The notes beneath the pieces are model-generated. The model had not been told where the DNA came from. It saw only the letters and a list, made by a program, of their open reading frames with translations, and ran no database searches. Of a stretch of 64,000 bases of DNA, positions 1 to 10,788 are shown in pieces (the first letter of the stretch is position 1; every line of letters starts with the position of its first letter). The stretch comes from Ophiocordyceps camponoti-saundersi (nom. inval.). Lineage: Eukaryota > Ascomycota > Sordariomycetes > Hypocreales > Ophiocordycipitaceae. A program made the position numbers and the translations under genes. The stretch lies in the NCBI GenBank assembly GCA_003339415.1, contig PDHQ01000016.1:258000-321999 (forward strand), in the 5' to 3' direction.

Positions 1-703
1 TTAGCCTTATCGTTAGCTCGGCTTTATGCCGCTACCGATCCCGCGATATATACCTTTTAATACGCCTCTAAGTAATTATTCCGGCCTTAAAAATATTAAT
101 AATAGGCACTTTTAAGCCCCTTACTATTAGATATATTAACTCGCACGATTTTAGCGGTATTTCCTTACTAAGCGATATAAATAATAATACCTCTCTCTAT
201 ATATATATATATTACCGTAAAGCTTATAGCCTATCTTTAGCCCCTAGCTTAAAGAGGAATTTTTCCTTTAAATTAGGCCTTTTAATACTTTTTATATAAG
301 CGTTTTTAACCCCTTTTAATAGCTTAATTTAACCTTCTTAATAGCTTAGATTAACCTATTTAAGGCCCCTTAAGAGTAGCTTAGAGAGGCCTATTCTTAC
401 TATTTTCTACTATTTCCTTTACTAATTAACCGATCCGGAATAGAATAACCCTATCCGGGACCTAATTTAATCTTTTAGATCCTATTTTTTATTACGTTTT
501 TAAGCTATTTAAGCCCTTTACCGGCCCTTTAAGAAAAGCCTAAAAACGCTATTTTTGCTATTTTATTATTTTCCGCGCTTTGCGGTATAGGATAACTATT
601 TTCCGCTCGTTTAAGCGGGCCTAAAGGGGGGTATTAAAGGGGTCCACGTGACTAGCCCCGCCCGACCTCGTATACGACCTAGCCTAGCTATCCTAGCCTA
701 GAC
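1..703. other. RIP-degraded AT-rich flank left of the retrotransposon
   Basis: No reading frame of note in any frame. CpA and TpG are nearly absent: I counted about three CA, all in CAC context, and four TG in 700 bases, while CpG remains common and TpA is in excess. That is the signature of repeat-induced point mutation (CpA to TpA on both strands). The sequence lies outside the copia element, since the target duplication ends at 703. It is therefore either RIP that spread into the flank or part of an older repeat into which the element inserted. I recognise no family. Confidence 0.75.
699..703. repeat. Target-site duplication, left copy (TAGAC)
   Basis: TAGAC directly precedes the 5' LTR and is identical to 6393-6397 directly after the 3' LTR. 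Five bases is the usual target duplication for LTR retrotransposons. Confidence 0.9.
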
Positions 704-1001
704 TGTTAGAGGGCTAAGATAAGAGTAAGTTAGGCGTATATTTTTATTATCCCTTAAGGCGTGCAGTTATTATAGTAACGGCTCCGTAACCTAGGAAACG
801 GAATTCCTATTAGGAAAAAGGGCTATATCTAAAGCAATATATAAGATATAAGAATAAAGGCTTATTTATAAGGGTATTATAGCTAAAGAGGCAGATACGG
901 ATAGTCTTTATTATATATATAAAGATAACGATAATTCCCTCCGTTTTAGGAGGGTAAGTATATTAATTAATATAATTTGCACGCCTCCTCCTTATCTAAT
1001 A
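704..1001 (+). repeat. 5' LTR of the copia element
   Basis: Begins TGTTAGAGGG and aligns without gaps, as far as I can follow it, to 6095-6392. The differences I saw are C/T and G/A transitions, as expected for two copies RIP-mutated independently. The terminal ACA is changed to ATA at 999-1001. Confidence 0.93.
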
Positions 1002-4000
1002 GTTATAAGCCCGGTTAGTGCTCTCTAATCTAATTCGTTTAATTCTGCTATTCTTATAGCCTATATAACCTATACTTTATAAATTTACTTAATTAATTAA
1101 GCCCTCGTAAAAGTAAGGCTATCGTTACTTTCTTTAGCGGACTTATAACCCCTAAATTTATTAATTTTTAACTATAATTAATAACTTTAATAATATAATA
1201 ACTAATATAATAGTAGACTTCACGATATTAGTTAAACTTACCTTTATTTTTAAGAACCCTAAGGATTAGACTAATTAGTACTAAGACGTTATAAATACGG
1301 TATAGGGCTATAATATTTAGCCTTTTATAAACCCGGAAATATAAGAGACTTTTATAAAGCCGGATCGACCGGAAATCCCGTTTATAGGCTTAGGAGGTCG
1401 AATAAGGAGTAAGACCCCTAACCCTAAGACTCTTTAACTACTTAGAGAAAAGTATAAAGTATTTACCTTTCTAAACTTCTAAGAAGACCTAAAGGAATAC
1501 TATCGGATAAGGAAAGCACTAGAGGGGATAAATCCCTTTATCCGGGCAGGCCTCTTATTAGCTTATTAGTCCCTAATTTAAGGGGACTTTTTACTAAGGG
1601 AGAAACTAGTAACGCTACGTGCCCTCGTATAGCCCGGTAATACTACTAAATATAAACTTACTAAGGATAAGTTACGCGACCTATTCTTATAAGATCCCTT
1701 AAAAGGAGATATTAATAACTAGGTTACTTAATTAATCTAAGCTTAGCGGATTTACTTATAACTAAATAGCGTAGGGTTTACCGATAAGGTATATATTAAG
1801 CACTTTATCTACGTAGTAAGGGATTAATATCCCTTATTTATATAAACGATATAATATAACCTTAATCTAGTCCGCTATAGAGACCGCGGAAAGGCTCCTT
1901 AATTTATTAATATCTTTTAGGAGTTTAGGAGGGCTAATTATAGGGCCCCTAAGTATAATAGAACCGAGAAGAAAATAGCCTTCGTTATTTACGATAATCT
2001 TAAGTAGCAGACGAAGGCAAATACCCTATAAAATAGGGATTAAAATAGCCGCCCGGTAAAACGGGCCCCTTCCCTTTCTTTTTTAACTAATAACCTTAGA
2101 GAGCGTAATACTTAAGTTTATACTTAGTATAGCCGAAAGTATTTTTAAGAGTTCGAGAGGAAGGAAAATTACTAGAGAAGGTACTTTTACGTTCTCCTTA
2201 ATTCGATCCCTCCTTTTCTATAAGATCGGATTAATCTTAACGATAACCTTTTTTAATAGGTTATAGATAAGGTAGCCCGCGATTAATCGACTTAACGGAA
2301 GGTTAATTAATAGAAGAAGGAAAATAAAGGAACTACCGGCTAACGAAGGGATAAGGAAACCTTAAGCGTCTTTATAGCCCTAGGGAATCCCGCTTCGAAG
2401 GGTGCGGAGATAAAGGATAGCGTCCTCCTTAATAGGGGGTACTTAATATATATCTTTAACTCCCTTAACTAATTCGATATTTTTAACCTAAACGCCTAGG
2501 CTAATCTTACCGTTACTATAACTAAAGTTACTACCTTAGGGGTAGGTACGGTTATACTTATAATAGAAACGGGTTATCGTATAACCCTTATTAATATTAA
2601 GTTTAACCCTAACTTTAATACTAATCTTATCTTTTTAATAGTTTTTACGGAAAAGGGTTATGCTTAGAATAACCTTATAGGCCGACTTTATAATCCGAGG
2701 AATAACGTAACCCTTTACTATATAGTTACGAGGATTAGGTAGCCTTAGTTATAGGTTATTAAACTAACCCTTATAGCCCTACTTAATTTACGGGTTCCTT
2801 AACCTATTATAAAGATAGATAAGGACTTATAGCACGCCCGTATAGGCTATCTAGGCGCCGAGGCATAAGCCTTACTAGGTAAGTTACCGGGGGTTAGTAT
2901 TAATAAGGCTATCCCGATAACTAACTGCGAAATCTATACAATTACTAAGCTTAGAAAGGAGAGATTACGGGTGCCTTATTAGGCCTCGTAGCCTTAACGC
3001 CCTTAGGCTATTATCTTTTTCGACCTATTCTATATAGGACTAAGCTATAATAGATCGGCTTATTTAGCCCTATTTACTTATAGGCTTATAGGAGAACGAA
3101 GGGGGTATAATATCCCTTATAAAACTAACCTGCCTACTATATAAGTTAAATTCGCAGCCTATATCGCGAGATCCTTTAATTTAAAGGTCTCGATTATCCT
3201 TACGGACTATAAGAAAGCCTTATTTACTAAGGCCTTCCGTAAGGATATATTTTTTAAAAGTATTAATATTTAATTTACCTTACCGGTATATATATACTAA
3301 AACGGTTATGCTAAACGATTAGGGGGTATTATAACCTATACGGCTATATACCTCCTTATATAGTTAGGATTCCCTTATAACTTATAGCTAACGGCTATAT
3401 ATATAGCTATCTACCTACTTAATAGGACGCCTCGTAAGGTAGATAGGGGGGTGGCCGTATAGCCGATTAAACGAAGGCTTTATTAGCTTAAGACTTATAA
3501 CTTTTAGTAGGAGGGTTATCTATAAGATCGTCTTATTTAAGACTTACGGCATATTAGAGCCTATAGTTATAAGGCGTTTCCGATAACGAGGAAAGCTATA
3601 AGGGGCCTTTAAAGTAAATTTAATCTAAAAGCTTATATCGGCTATTTAGCCGGTATTACCTCCTCCTCGTAATACCTAATCTAGGTGCCCTTCTTAAAGA
3701 GGCACTCCCTAATTAGCACTTTATTTATAACCTTTAATAAGAAGGTATTCTATAGCTAGGACTATAAGGATACCCCTTAGCCGGAAGAAGCCCTTTATTA
3801 GGTTTCTTTAGTTAAAGATTTAAAAGAGGAAGTTAACGATAATAATCTCTTCGGGCCTTTATAATAAGAAGAGCCCGGCATACGTGACTAGGCTAGTAAC
3901 GATACTTAGTCTTAAGAAACGCTTAAAAACGCGTTTCCTAGCCTTTCTAATTAATCTAGCGTTAAAGAACGGGATAACGGTTATCCCGGCGCCGGACCTA

Positions 4001-5692
4001 TAGATCCCTTAGTAAAAGAGGCGGAAACGCCCTCTTATACGCCTCTTACCCCTAACTCCCTTAATTAAATAGGGAATTCGGCCTTTATCCTCTCTTAAGC
4101 CCTTATAGATAAGCCCTATCGGGATTATTTGCCGGAGCCCCCTCTTACGTATAAAAGGGCTTACGGTAGGCCTAATAAGGCATAATAGCTAGAGGCTATA
4201 AAGGTCGAATTAATAAGGATAGAGGACTATAAAGTTACTAAAGAGATCTCGATAGCCGCTATGCCCTAAGGGTAGCGGTTAATTAATCTTAAATAGGTCT
4301 TTATTTATAAATTTAACTTATAAAGCTTCCTTTAGAAGTATAAAGCCCGCGTTATTATATACGGAAATAAGTAACCGCCGAACGAATTATCCGTCTACGC
4401 TTATACGCTAGCGGCATAAACGTTCCGGCTATTAATAGCCTTAACGGCCTATTTTAACCTTAAAGCTCGATAGTACGACTTCGTGAACGTATTTTATAAT
4501 AGTAACCTCGACGAAGAGGTATACTATAAGATACCTCCCGGCTTTAATATACTAGGCAGGGTATAAAGATTAAAGAAGGCCCTATATAAGCTAAGACGTT
4601 TACCCCTATTTTAGTATAAATTGCTTATAGCTTAGCTAAAAGACTAGGGTTATAGGACCGTTTCGGAAGACCCTTATATTATAACGAACAGAAAGATTAT
4701 TATTTTCTTTTATATCGATAACATTGTGGCTATGTCTAACGCTTCGTTCGGGGATAACTACGACCGAAAGAGCACTAAAGGCTTTATTATCCGAGTCTTC
4801 GGGGGTATAGTCGTCTTTAAATCGGGCAAGTAGGACACTATTATAACCTTATCTATAAAGGTAGAATTCCTAGCCCTCTCTTATATTATTAAGGAAGTTA
4901 GAGCCTTCGAGAGGCTTTATAAGGAAGTATAATTTAAGCCTATATAGGATATTACGGTTTACTATAATAACTTTTAAACGATTAAGCTAATTACGGAGGA
5001 GAATTTAAAGCTAAAGACGAAGCTCCTTTACGTTAATATATACTCTTACTAGTTACGTTAAGAGGTTTAGTTAGGCCGTACGAAGATCGGCTAGATAGAA
5101 ACTTCTAGTATAATAGCGAATAAACTAACTAAGCCGCTCTAAGGGGAGAAATTCCGTACTTTTTAGAAGGAAATTAAGCTTACGAAGCTATATATAGATC
5201 TAAGGGATTAGAGGGAAGAAAATACCTTTTAATCGACTTATTAATTAAGGCCTAAGGGGAAGAAAATACCCTCTATAAGCCCTATTAAAATAGGTAGTTA
5301 TACTTATCTCTCTCTATCTTATATATTAAATCCGGACTTATATATCTACGATTAACCTTATTAATTATAACCCGGGCGTTACTCCGGATTACTATTATTT
5401 TTTTATTACTTAAATAATTCTCTTTAAAATCGCTATATATACTCGTTTCGTTACTCCTTAATCGCTATCGCGATTATTTTCTTATCGGTTAAACGATACC
5501 CTTATCTTAGGATAATCTCCTTTATCGTCTATTCTAATTAGGGAGATTACCCTAAAATACTATAAACTTACGTTCGTAATATCTTCGTTTTCTTTACGAA
5601 CTTTTCCTTTCTAATATTTTTAACTTATCTATTACTCTCTTTATTATTAAGGTAATATAGTAAACTTATTAAAATATATAAAAAGATAAAAA

Positions 5693-5821
5693 GTTAGTAA
5701 TACCTAAAGGTATTACTAACGAGACTAAACTAAGGAAAACCCCTAGCTAGGTAATTTAGCTAGTTTACTATAATAAGGGGGCCCTTAATCCCCTTATTAT
5801 AGCTATTAGCTAAGCTACCTA
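5693..5821. repeat. Adjacent inverted repeats (hairpins) inside the copia 3' region
   Basis: A perfect 13-bp inverted repeat with a 2-base loop lies at 5693-5705 / 5708-5720 (GTTAGTAATACCT and its complement). Immediately after it is a longer imperfect one with a perfect 13-bp core, 5768-5780 (CTATAATAAGGGG) / 5790-5802, extending to about 5745 and 5821. They lie in the non-coding stretch between RNase H and the 3' LTR. A nested MITE-like insertion is possible; the element's own secondary structure is the alternative. Confidence 0.6.
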
Positions 5822-6094
5822 ATTAAGGGCCTCCCTTATATAGTAATTCCTAAAAATATATACTAAGGAGGTACTAGGAATTAAACCTGGCCCTATTAAG
5901 GGCTTAGCTATAAAAATAACCGCTTAACCGTTATCTAATACTTTCTAAGCTAAATAAACTAACTTATATACCTTACCGCTAATTAACCTTTAACTCCTTC
6001 CTTAATTATCGCGAGAAACCTTAATTATACTTTTTAGAAAGTAGGCACTACTTACTTAGTATAGAAGGCGGTATACGTAGTACTTACGGGGGTA

Positions 6095-6392
6095 TATTAG
6101 AAAGCTAAGATAAGAGTAAGTTAGGCGTATATTTTTATTATCTCTTAAGGTATATAGTTATTATAATAATAGCTCCGTAACCTAGGAAACGGAATTCCTA
6201 TTAGGAAAAAGGGCTATATTTAGGGTAATATATAGGATATAGGAATAAAGGCTTATTTATAAGGGTATTATAGCTAAAGAGGCAGATACGGATAGTCTTT
6301 ATTATATATATAAAGATAACGATAATTCCCTCCGTTTTAGGAGGGTAAGCATATTAATTAATGCAATTTGCACGCCTCCTCCTTGTCTGACA
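6095..6392 (+). repeat. 3' LTR of the copia element
   Basis: Same 298-bp length as the 5' LTR. The starting TG is mutated to TA (6095-6096), while the end CTGACA is intact. A conserved block with AGGCAGATACGG and CCTCCGTTTTAGGAGGG is shared with the 5' copy. Confidence 0.93.
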
Positions 6393-6397
6393 TAGAC
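6393..6397. repeat. Target-site duplication, right copy (TAGAC)
   Basis: Matches 699-703. It also marks the sharp change from RIP-mutated sequence to normal sequence containing CA and TG. Confidence 0.9.
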
Positions 6398-6985
6398 CTA
6401 GCACACACATAATACACACACATCAGTGCACCCACCCGATGGCCTGTGCCCACCTTGTGTCACCATATCCTCTAAAGAGGACGAGACATTAGTACAAATA
6501 TACCACCAGACAAGACGCTTATACACATACCGTGGCTCAATAGACAGAATAGAGGGTTGGAGATATAACACCTGGATTAAGGAGCGAATAGGAAGAGATA
6601 ATAGATAGGTGCGGATAGGCAAGGACATTGTCACACAGTACGCATACGGCCCTCGACAGTGTCAGCACAGTGAGCCGCCCCTCTCGCCTATTGGAGGCGC
6701 AGCGCCCGAATCTTCCACAAGATACCACTGACGAGGTCCCACTCGGGGGTGCGAGTCCACACTTTACACGGAGGACTCCTACTGCTTGCGTCCCAGCTTC
6801 CGTCCCCTCTCGTTCGACTCGGTCCGTCTCCTCTAAACAATTTGCCCTCGATCTTCCCTTCTCATTCTCCTCTATCCTTTGCGATTTCTTGTCCGGACTT
6901 TTTTTCTTTTGCTGCCCTTTCTCTCTCCTCTTCTTCGTTCTTGTCGAATAACCCTTTTGCCTGCGCTTTTTTCCCCTTTTCGATC
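6398..6985. promoter_or_regulatory. Upstream region and leader of the DnaJ gene
   Basis: Normal-composition DNA starting at the transposon boundary, with CA-repeat stretches near 6403-6425. A long pyrimidine-rich tract at about 6820-6985 runs up to the DnaJ start codon, typical of fungal core promoters and leaders. Short ORFs on both strands here are not conserved-looking. Confidence 0.5.
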
Positions 6986-8242
6986 ATGGTCAAAGAGACC
7001 AAGCTCTACGATACGCTCAGCGTCAAGCCCGATGCCTCGCAGGACGAGATCAAGAAGGGGTACAGGTACGTGGTGCGGGATTTTTTCTTCTCTCCCCTTC
7101 GTAACCCGAGGCGAAGGAGTGAGTGACTGACGATGGGCAACAGAAAGGCGGCGCTGAAGTGGCATCCGGACAAGAACAAGGATAACCCGAATGCGGCGGA
7201 GAAATTCAAGGAGTGCTCGCAGGCGTACGAAATCCTGTCGGACCCCGAGAAGCGCAAGATTTACGATCAGTACGGCCTAGAGTTTTTGCTGCGCGGCGGA
7301 GCTCCGCCTCCTGAGGGTGGCGCGAATCCGTTTGCGGGTGGCGGCATGCCTCCCGGCTTCGACTTTGGTGGTGGTGGCGGCATGCCCGGCGGCGCGAGGA
7401 CCTTTCATTTCAGTACCAGCGGAGGGCCAGGCGGCGGCGGCTTCAGCTTCAACAATCCCGAGGACATTTTTGCCGAATTCTTGCGTCAGCAGTCTGGCGG
7501 TGGTGGTGGTGGCGGCGGCGGCATGCGCGGCGGCGGCGACGAGGACGAATTTGCCAACATCTTTGCGTCCATGGGCGGCGGCGGTCCACGTGCCGGAAGG
7601 CCTCGGATGCGGCCGACTGGCTTCGCCGATTCGCGGAAGCGTGATCCGACGCCCGAGATCACGACGGTGGAGCGGTCTTTGCCTCTGACTCTGGAGGAGC
7701 TGTTTCACGGCGTGACCAAGAAGATGAAGATAAAGCGCAAAACGTTTGATGAATCGGGCAAGCGCGTGCAGACGGATCAGATCCTCGAGGTGCCCATCAA
7801 GCCGGGCCTTAAGAAGGGATCCAAGATTAAGTTTAACGGGGTGGGCGATCAGGTCGAGGGCGGGCGCCAGGATCTGCACTTTGTGGTCGAAGAGGTAATG
7901 TGGCGCGACATGTGACATGAAGAAACAAGAGGCTAACTTTTGTCACAGAAAGAGCATGCACTCTTCAAACGTGAAGACAACGACATTGTGCATACGGTGA
8001 CGCTGGAACTCAAAGAAGCTCTGACGGGATGGAAGCGGACGGTGACGACGATTGAGGGACGGCAGATCAACCTGGACAAGGGCGGGCCGACGCAGCCGGG
8101 GAGCGAGGATCGCTATCCTGGGTTAGGTATGCCGGTGTCGAAGAAGCCGGGGCAGCGCGGCGACCTGGTCATTAAGTACAAGGTCAACTTTCCATCGACG
8201 CTGACGGCGGCGCAGAAGCAGAAGCTGCGGGAGATTTTGTAG
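6986..8242 (+). CDS. sis1: Type II (class B) DnaJ/Hsp40 co-chaperone, Sis1/Psi1 type
   Basis: Three exons, 6986-7065, 7144-7894 and 7949-8242, encode 374 residues; both introns are GT..CAG and the second has a GGCTAAC branch point. The N-terminal J domain (about residues 5-70) carries the HPD motif at 34-36 that stimulates Hsp70 ATPase. A long Gly/Phe-rich region with poly-Gly runs follows (about 80-200), then two C-terminal substrate-binding beta domains and a dimerisation tail ([26 protein letters not shown]). There is no CxxCxGxG zinc finger, so it is class B like yeast Sis1 and fission-yeast Psi1. Its role is delivering unfolded proteins to cytosolic or nuclear Hsp70. Length is typical. 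The ATG follows a pyrimidine-rich leader and begins the conserved KETKLYDTL stretch. It starts only about 0.6 kb from the dead retrotransposon. Confidence 0.93.
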
Positions 8243-9719
8243 GAGATGGAGGTTGGTTTTTTCTTGCATCTCTTTTTGTCTTTCCCTTGTTGAGGGACCC
8301 TTTTGGTGAGGGGAGTATCTATCTATTCAGCGAAAAGCATGATCTATCGCATTGACGTGGGATGAGGTTTCAACGCAGCTGCGAGCTATAGGACTGTTGT
8401 ACATACATACATACGGAGATGCGGTGAAGGGGGGGGGTATTTATCTCGGACGGGAGGGAGAGGACGGATGGGGTCATCGTTACAGTTCGGAATGGCCGAA
8501 GACGCTCGATGTTGTCTTTGGTCTCGGGTCTGGTTCTCTGTGTGATTCCGTCTTGCGAATGATGGGATGTGTGTTTTGTGCAGAGGCGAAGAGGGACGAC
8601 TGGTTCGAGAGAGAGAGACGATTGCTGCTGTAGAGGATGTGTAGGTAGCAAGGTAGCTAACATGCCTCGTAAGTAGGTAGATATGTAAGGCCCAGGGGAT
8701 AACCGTGGTCGGTGGCACAGAGGTCATGCTACGATGACAGACGGTTATGGGTCTGCTTTGTTGGTTCCGGCATCATGTGGCAACTGCACGGCGGGGAGAG
8801 GAGAGGAGGGGGGTTCTGAGAAAGCGGTGACCGGGGGGGGGGGGGGGGGTTGGAGATATTTATGTATGTAGTATGTACACATGTCTGTATGTTTATATGT
8901 TGATCGAGTTGTGTAATTTGAACAAGACGAGGGATAAATATGTCCGGAGTAGAAACGGATGAGAAGAATGAGAGAGTACGTATTGATATGTGGGTAGGTA
9001 AATGGAAGGAGAGAAAGAAAAAGAGGCAGTTCTTTTACTATATGTATTTCTTTGTAGGGGAAAGAATGGCGGAGGGATATCCGTGGAAGAGTGTGAGTGC
9101 ATTCATGGAAAATGAGGAGATATCCGGTAGACGGGGTTAAACCTAGTAGGTAATCGTAGGAACGGCAAATCTACAGTAAAGACGGCACGGAGAATAAAAT
9201 AGGCAATAGAAAAGAGCCCGTGGGTTAATAACAACTTGGCAAGGAGGGCCCTTTTGTCCGGTCCGGTCCGGTCCGGGGGTTCCGTCCGGGGCAAATCGTG
9301 ACGGATATCTGTATGTACTACGTCTGCAGATTGCTGTGCGGCGCTGTGCATATAGCATTACACACCCACCTACCGATTATACCTGCATGCGTAGGGGTGC
9401 ATCATCGTGTGTGTGTGTATAAAAAGGAGGTGGTGAAATTAATGATGCCCCGCCTCGGGGAAAAAGAAACGAAACGAGGGGAGGAACAGAGTGGCAGAGC
9501 AGGAAAGAGCTGTTGTTGCCCCTCCTTCCTTCTCTTTCCTTTCTTTCCTTTCCCACCCTCATCCTCACCTCTTCCCTCACCTCTTCATCCCCCCCCCTCT
9601 CTCTGTCAACAGCTGCCCTCTTCTACCGCGCGACTCTATCTTCCAGCCAGCAATCCTTGACATCTTCTAGCCATCATCACAATCATCACCTCCATCTCAT
9701 CCAGCTTACCTAGCTCGAG
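8243..9719. other. Intergenic, no gene recognised
   Basis: About 1.5 kb between the DnaJ stop and the HAD start. It holds GTATGTATGT-type microsatellites near 8865-8905, a run of 17 G at 8833-8849, a GGTCC repeat near 9259-9277, and a pyrimidine-rich leader (about 9510-9715) before the next gene. Short ORFs on both strands look like chance. Confidence 0.6.
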
Positions 9720-10538
9720 ATGGCTCCCGTACGCGCCAGCTCTCCTCTCTTCCCTCCCCCCCTCACCCTCTCCTCCATAGTTAACTCCCCCCTTTAGCGA
9801 AACATCAACACCCTCCTATTCGACTGCGACAACACGCTCGTCCTGTCGGAGGAGCTCGCTTTCGAAGCCTGCGCCGACCTGATCAACAAGATCTGCGCTG
9901 AGCGGGGAATCGAAAAGCGCTTCACCGGCGCCACCCTCATAAGCGAGTTCGTCGGCCAGAACTTTAGGGGTATGCTCACGACGCTCCAGAAGGAGTACAA
10001 GATCGAAATTGCCCCCGATGACATGGAACGTTACGTCCTCATGGAGGAGGATGCCGTCATCGCCAAGCTCAAGGCTTCGTTGCGTCCTTGTGAGGGTGTC
10101 GACGACCAGCTCGTGAAATTGGCCGCTTCCGACAAGTATCTTCTTGCCGTCGTCTCTTCTTCGGCTCTGCGTCGTGTGAAGGCTTCCATTGAAAAGGTCG
10201 GTCAGGATAAGTATTTCCCTGCTGATCGCGAGCTCGTCTTCTCGGCTGCCTCCAGTCTGGACAAGCCGACGAGCAAGCCTGATCCCGCCATCTACCTCTA
10301 CGCCCTGAAGAAGCTCGGTCGCAAGGCCGAGGAGAGCGTCGCCATCGAGGACAGCAAGAGTGGCACCCTCAGCGGTACCCGTGCCGGTATCAAGGTCGTC
10401 GGTTACGTCGGTCCCTACCCCAAGGAGAAGCAGGCGGAGATGGAAAAGGTGCTTCGCGATGCTGGAGCCGTCATCATCATGCGCGACTGGGCCGAGTTCC
10501 CCGACTGTCTCAAGAAGATTGAGGCCGGAGAAGTCTAG
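9720..10538 (+). CDS. HAD-superfamily hydrolase (beta-phosphoglucomutase / phosphoglycolate phosphatase-like)
   Basis: A nine-base first exon (9720-9728, Met-Ala-Pro) and a 69-bp intron (9729-9797, GT..TAG) lead into exon 2 (9798-10538), giving 249 residues. HAD motif I is FDCDNTLV with nucleophile D12 and acid/base D14. A helical cap follows, motif II is in VVSSSA, the motif III lysine is in the DKPTSKPDPAIY stretch, and motif IV is AIEDSKSG with metal-binding acidic residues. The overall plan is subfamily IA. It should be a cytosolic Mg-dependent phosphatase acting on a small phosphorylated metabolite; the substrate cannot be told from sequence. The tiny first exon makes the start less certain, but splicing there restores the usual few residues before motif I. 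Confidence 0.88.
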
Positions 10539-10788
10539 GTTCTGTTTTGTCTTGTTGGTCTAATTTTCTTTTCCCTTTCCAAAGACTTGTCATCATGTCA
10601 GAAAGACGGCCGTCGACGGAGAAATAAAAGGGGTTATTTTCTTGGGAGACATGTAGCACCTGTTAGCTATAGGGCGCACATAGACAGACAGACAGACAGC
10701 ATGACTAAATGAGAGCCTTGTCTTCTTCTTCCTCTTCTTCTCCTGCTCTTCCTCCTTCGTCTTCGAGTCCTTTCAATGTCTACAAGCC

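Larger units (their letters stand above)
704..6392 (+). mobile_element. Full-length Ty1/copia LTR retrotransposon, heavily RIP-mutated and non-functional
   Basis: A 5689-bp element bounded by two 298-bp LTRs and a perfect 5-bp target duplication. The coding region is riddled with TAA/TAG stops, consistent with CAA/CAG to TAA/TAG changes, but protein homology is still readable in the + direction. A GAG-pre-integrase motif (HARIGYLGAEA) lies near 2830-2880, followed by integrase core remains to about 3450 (SAYLALFTYRL, LNRTPRK). Reverse transcriptase spans about 4130-4740 (FYNSNLDEEVYYKIPPGF and the YIDN catalytic box at 4711-4722). RNase H runs from about 4755 (DRKSTKGFIIRVFGG, FKSGK). Integrase before RT makes it Ty1/copia (Pseudoviridae order). 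RT runs almost directly into RNase H, so roughly 150-200 residues normally between them are missing. About 860 bases lie between RNase H and the 3' LTR. No intact ORF remains. Confidence 0.93.

Noticed and set aside
1002..1030. Primer-binding site directly after the 5' LTR
   Set aside because: A tRNA-complement-like stretch (AGCCCGGTTAGTG) is present, but RIP changes prevent matching it to a particular tRNA.
1..6392. AT-rich block as centromeric or mitochondrial DNA
   Set aside because: LTRs, target duplication and copia protein remnants explain most of it, and CpG is retained while CpA/TpG is lost, which fits RIP.
7277..7918. Long minus-strand ORFs across the DnaJ gene (and the + frame 7317-7688)
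   Set aside because: Shadows of the Gly-rich coding strand: poly-Ala and His-rich antisense frames with no domain, overlapping clear DnaJ exons.
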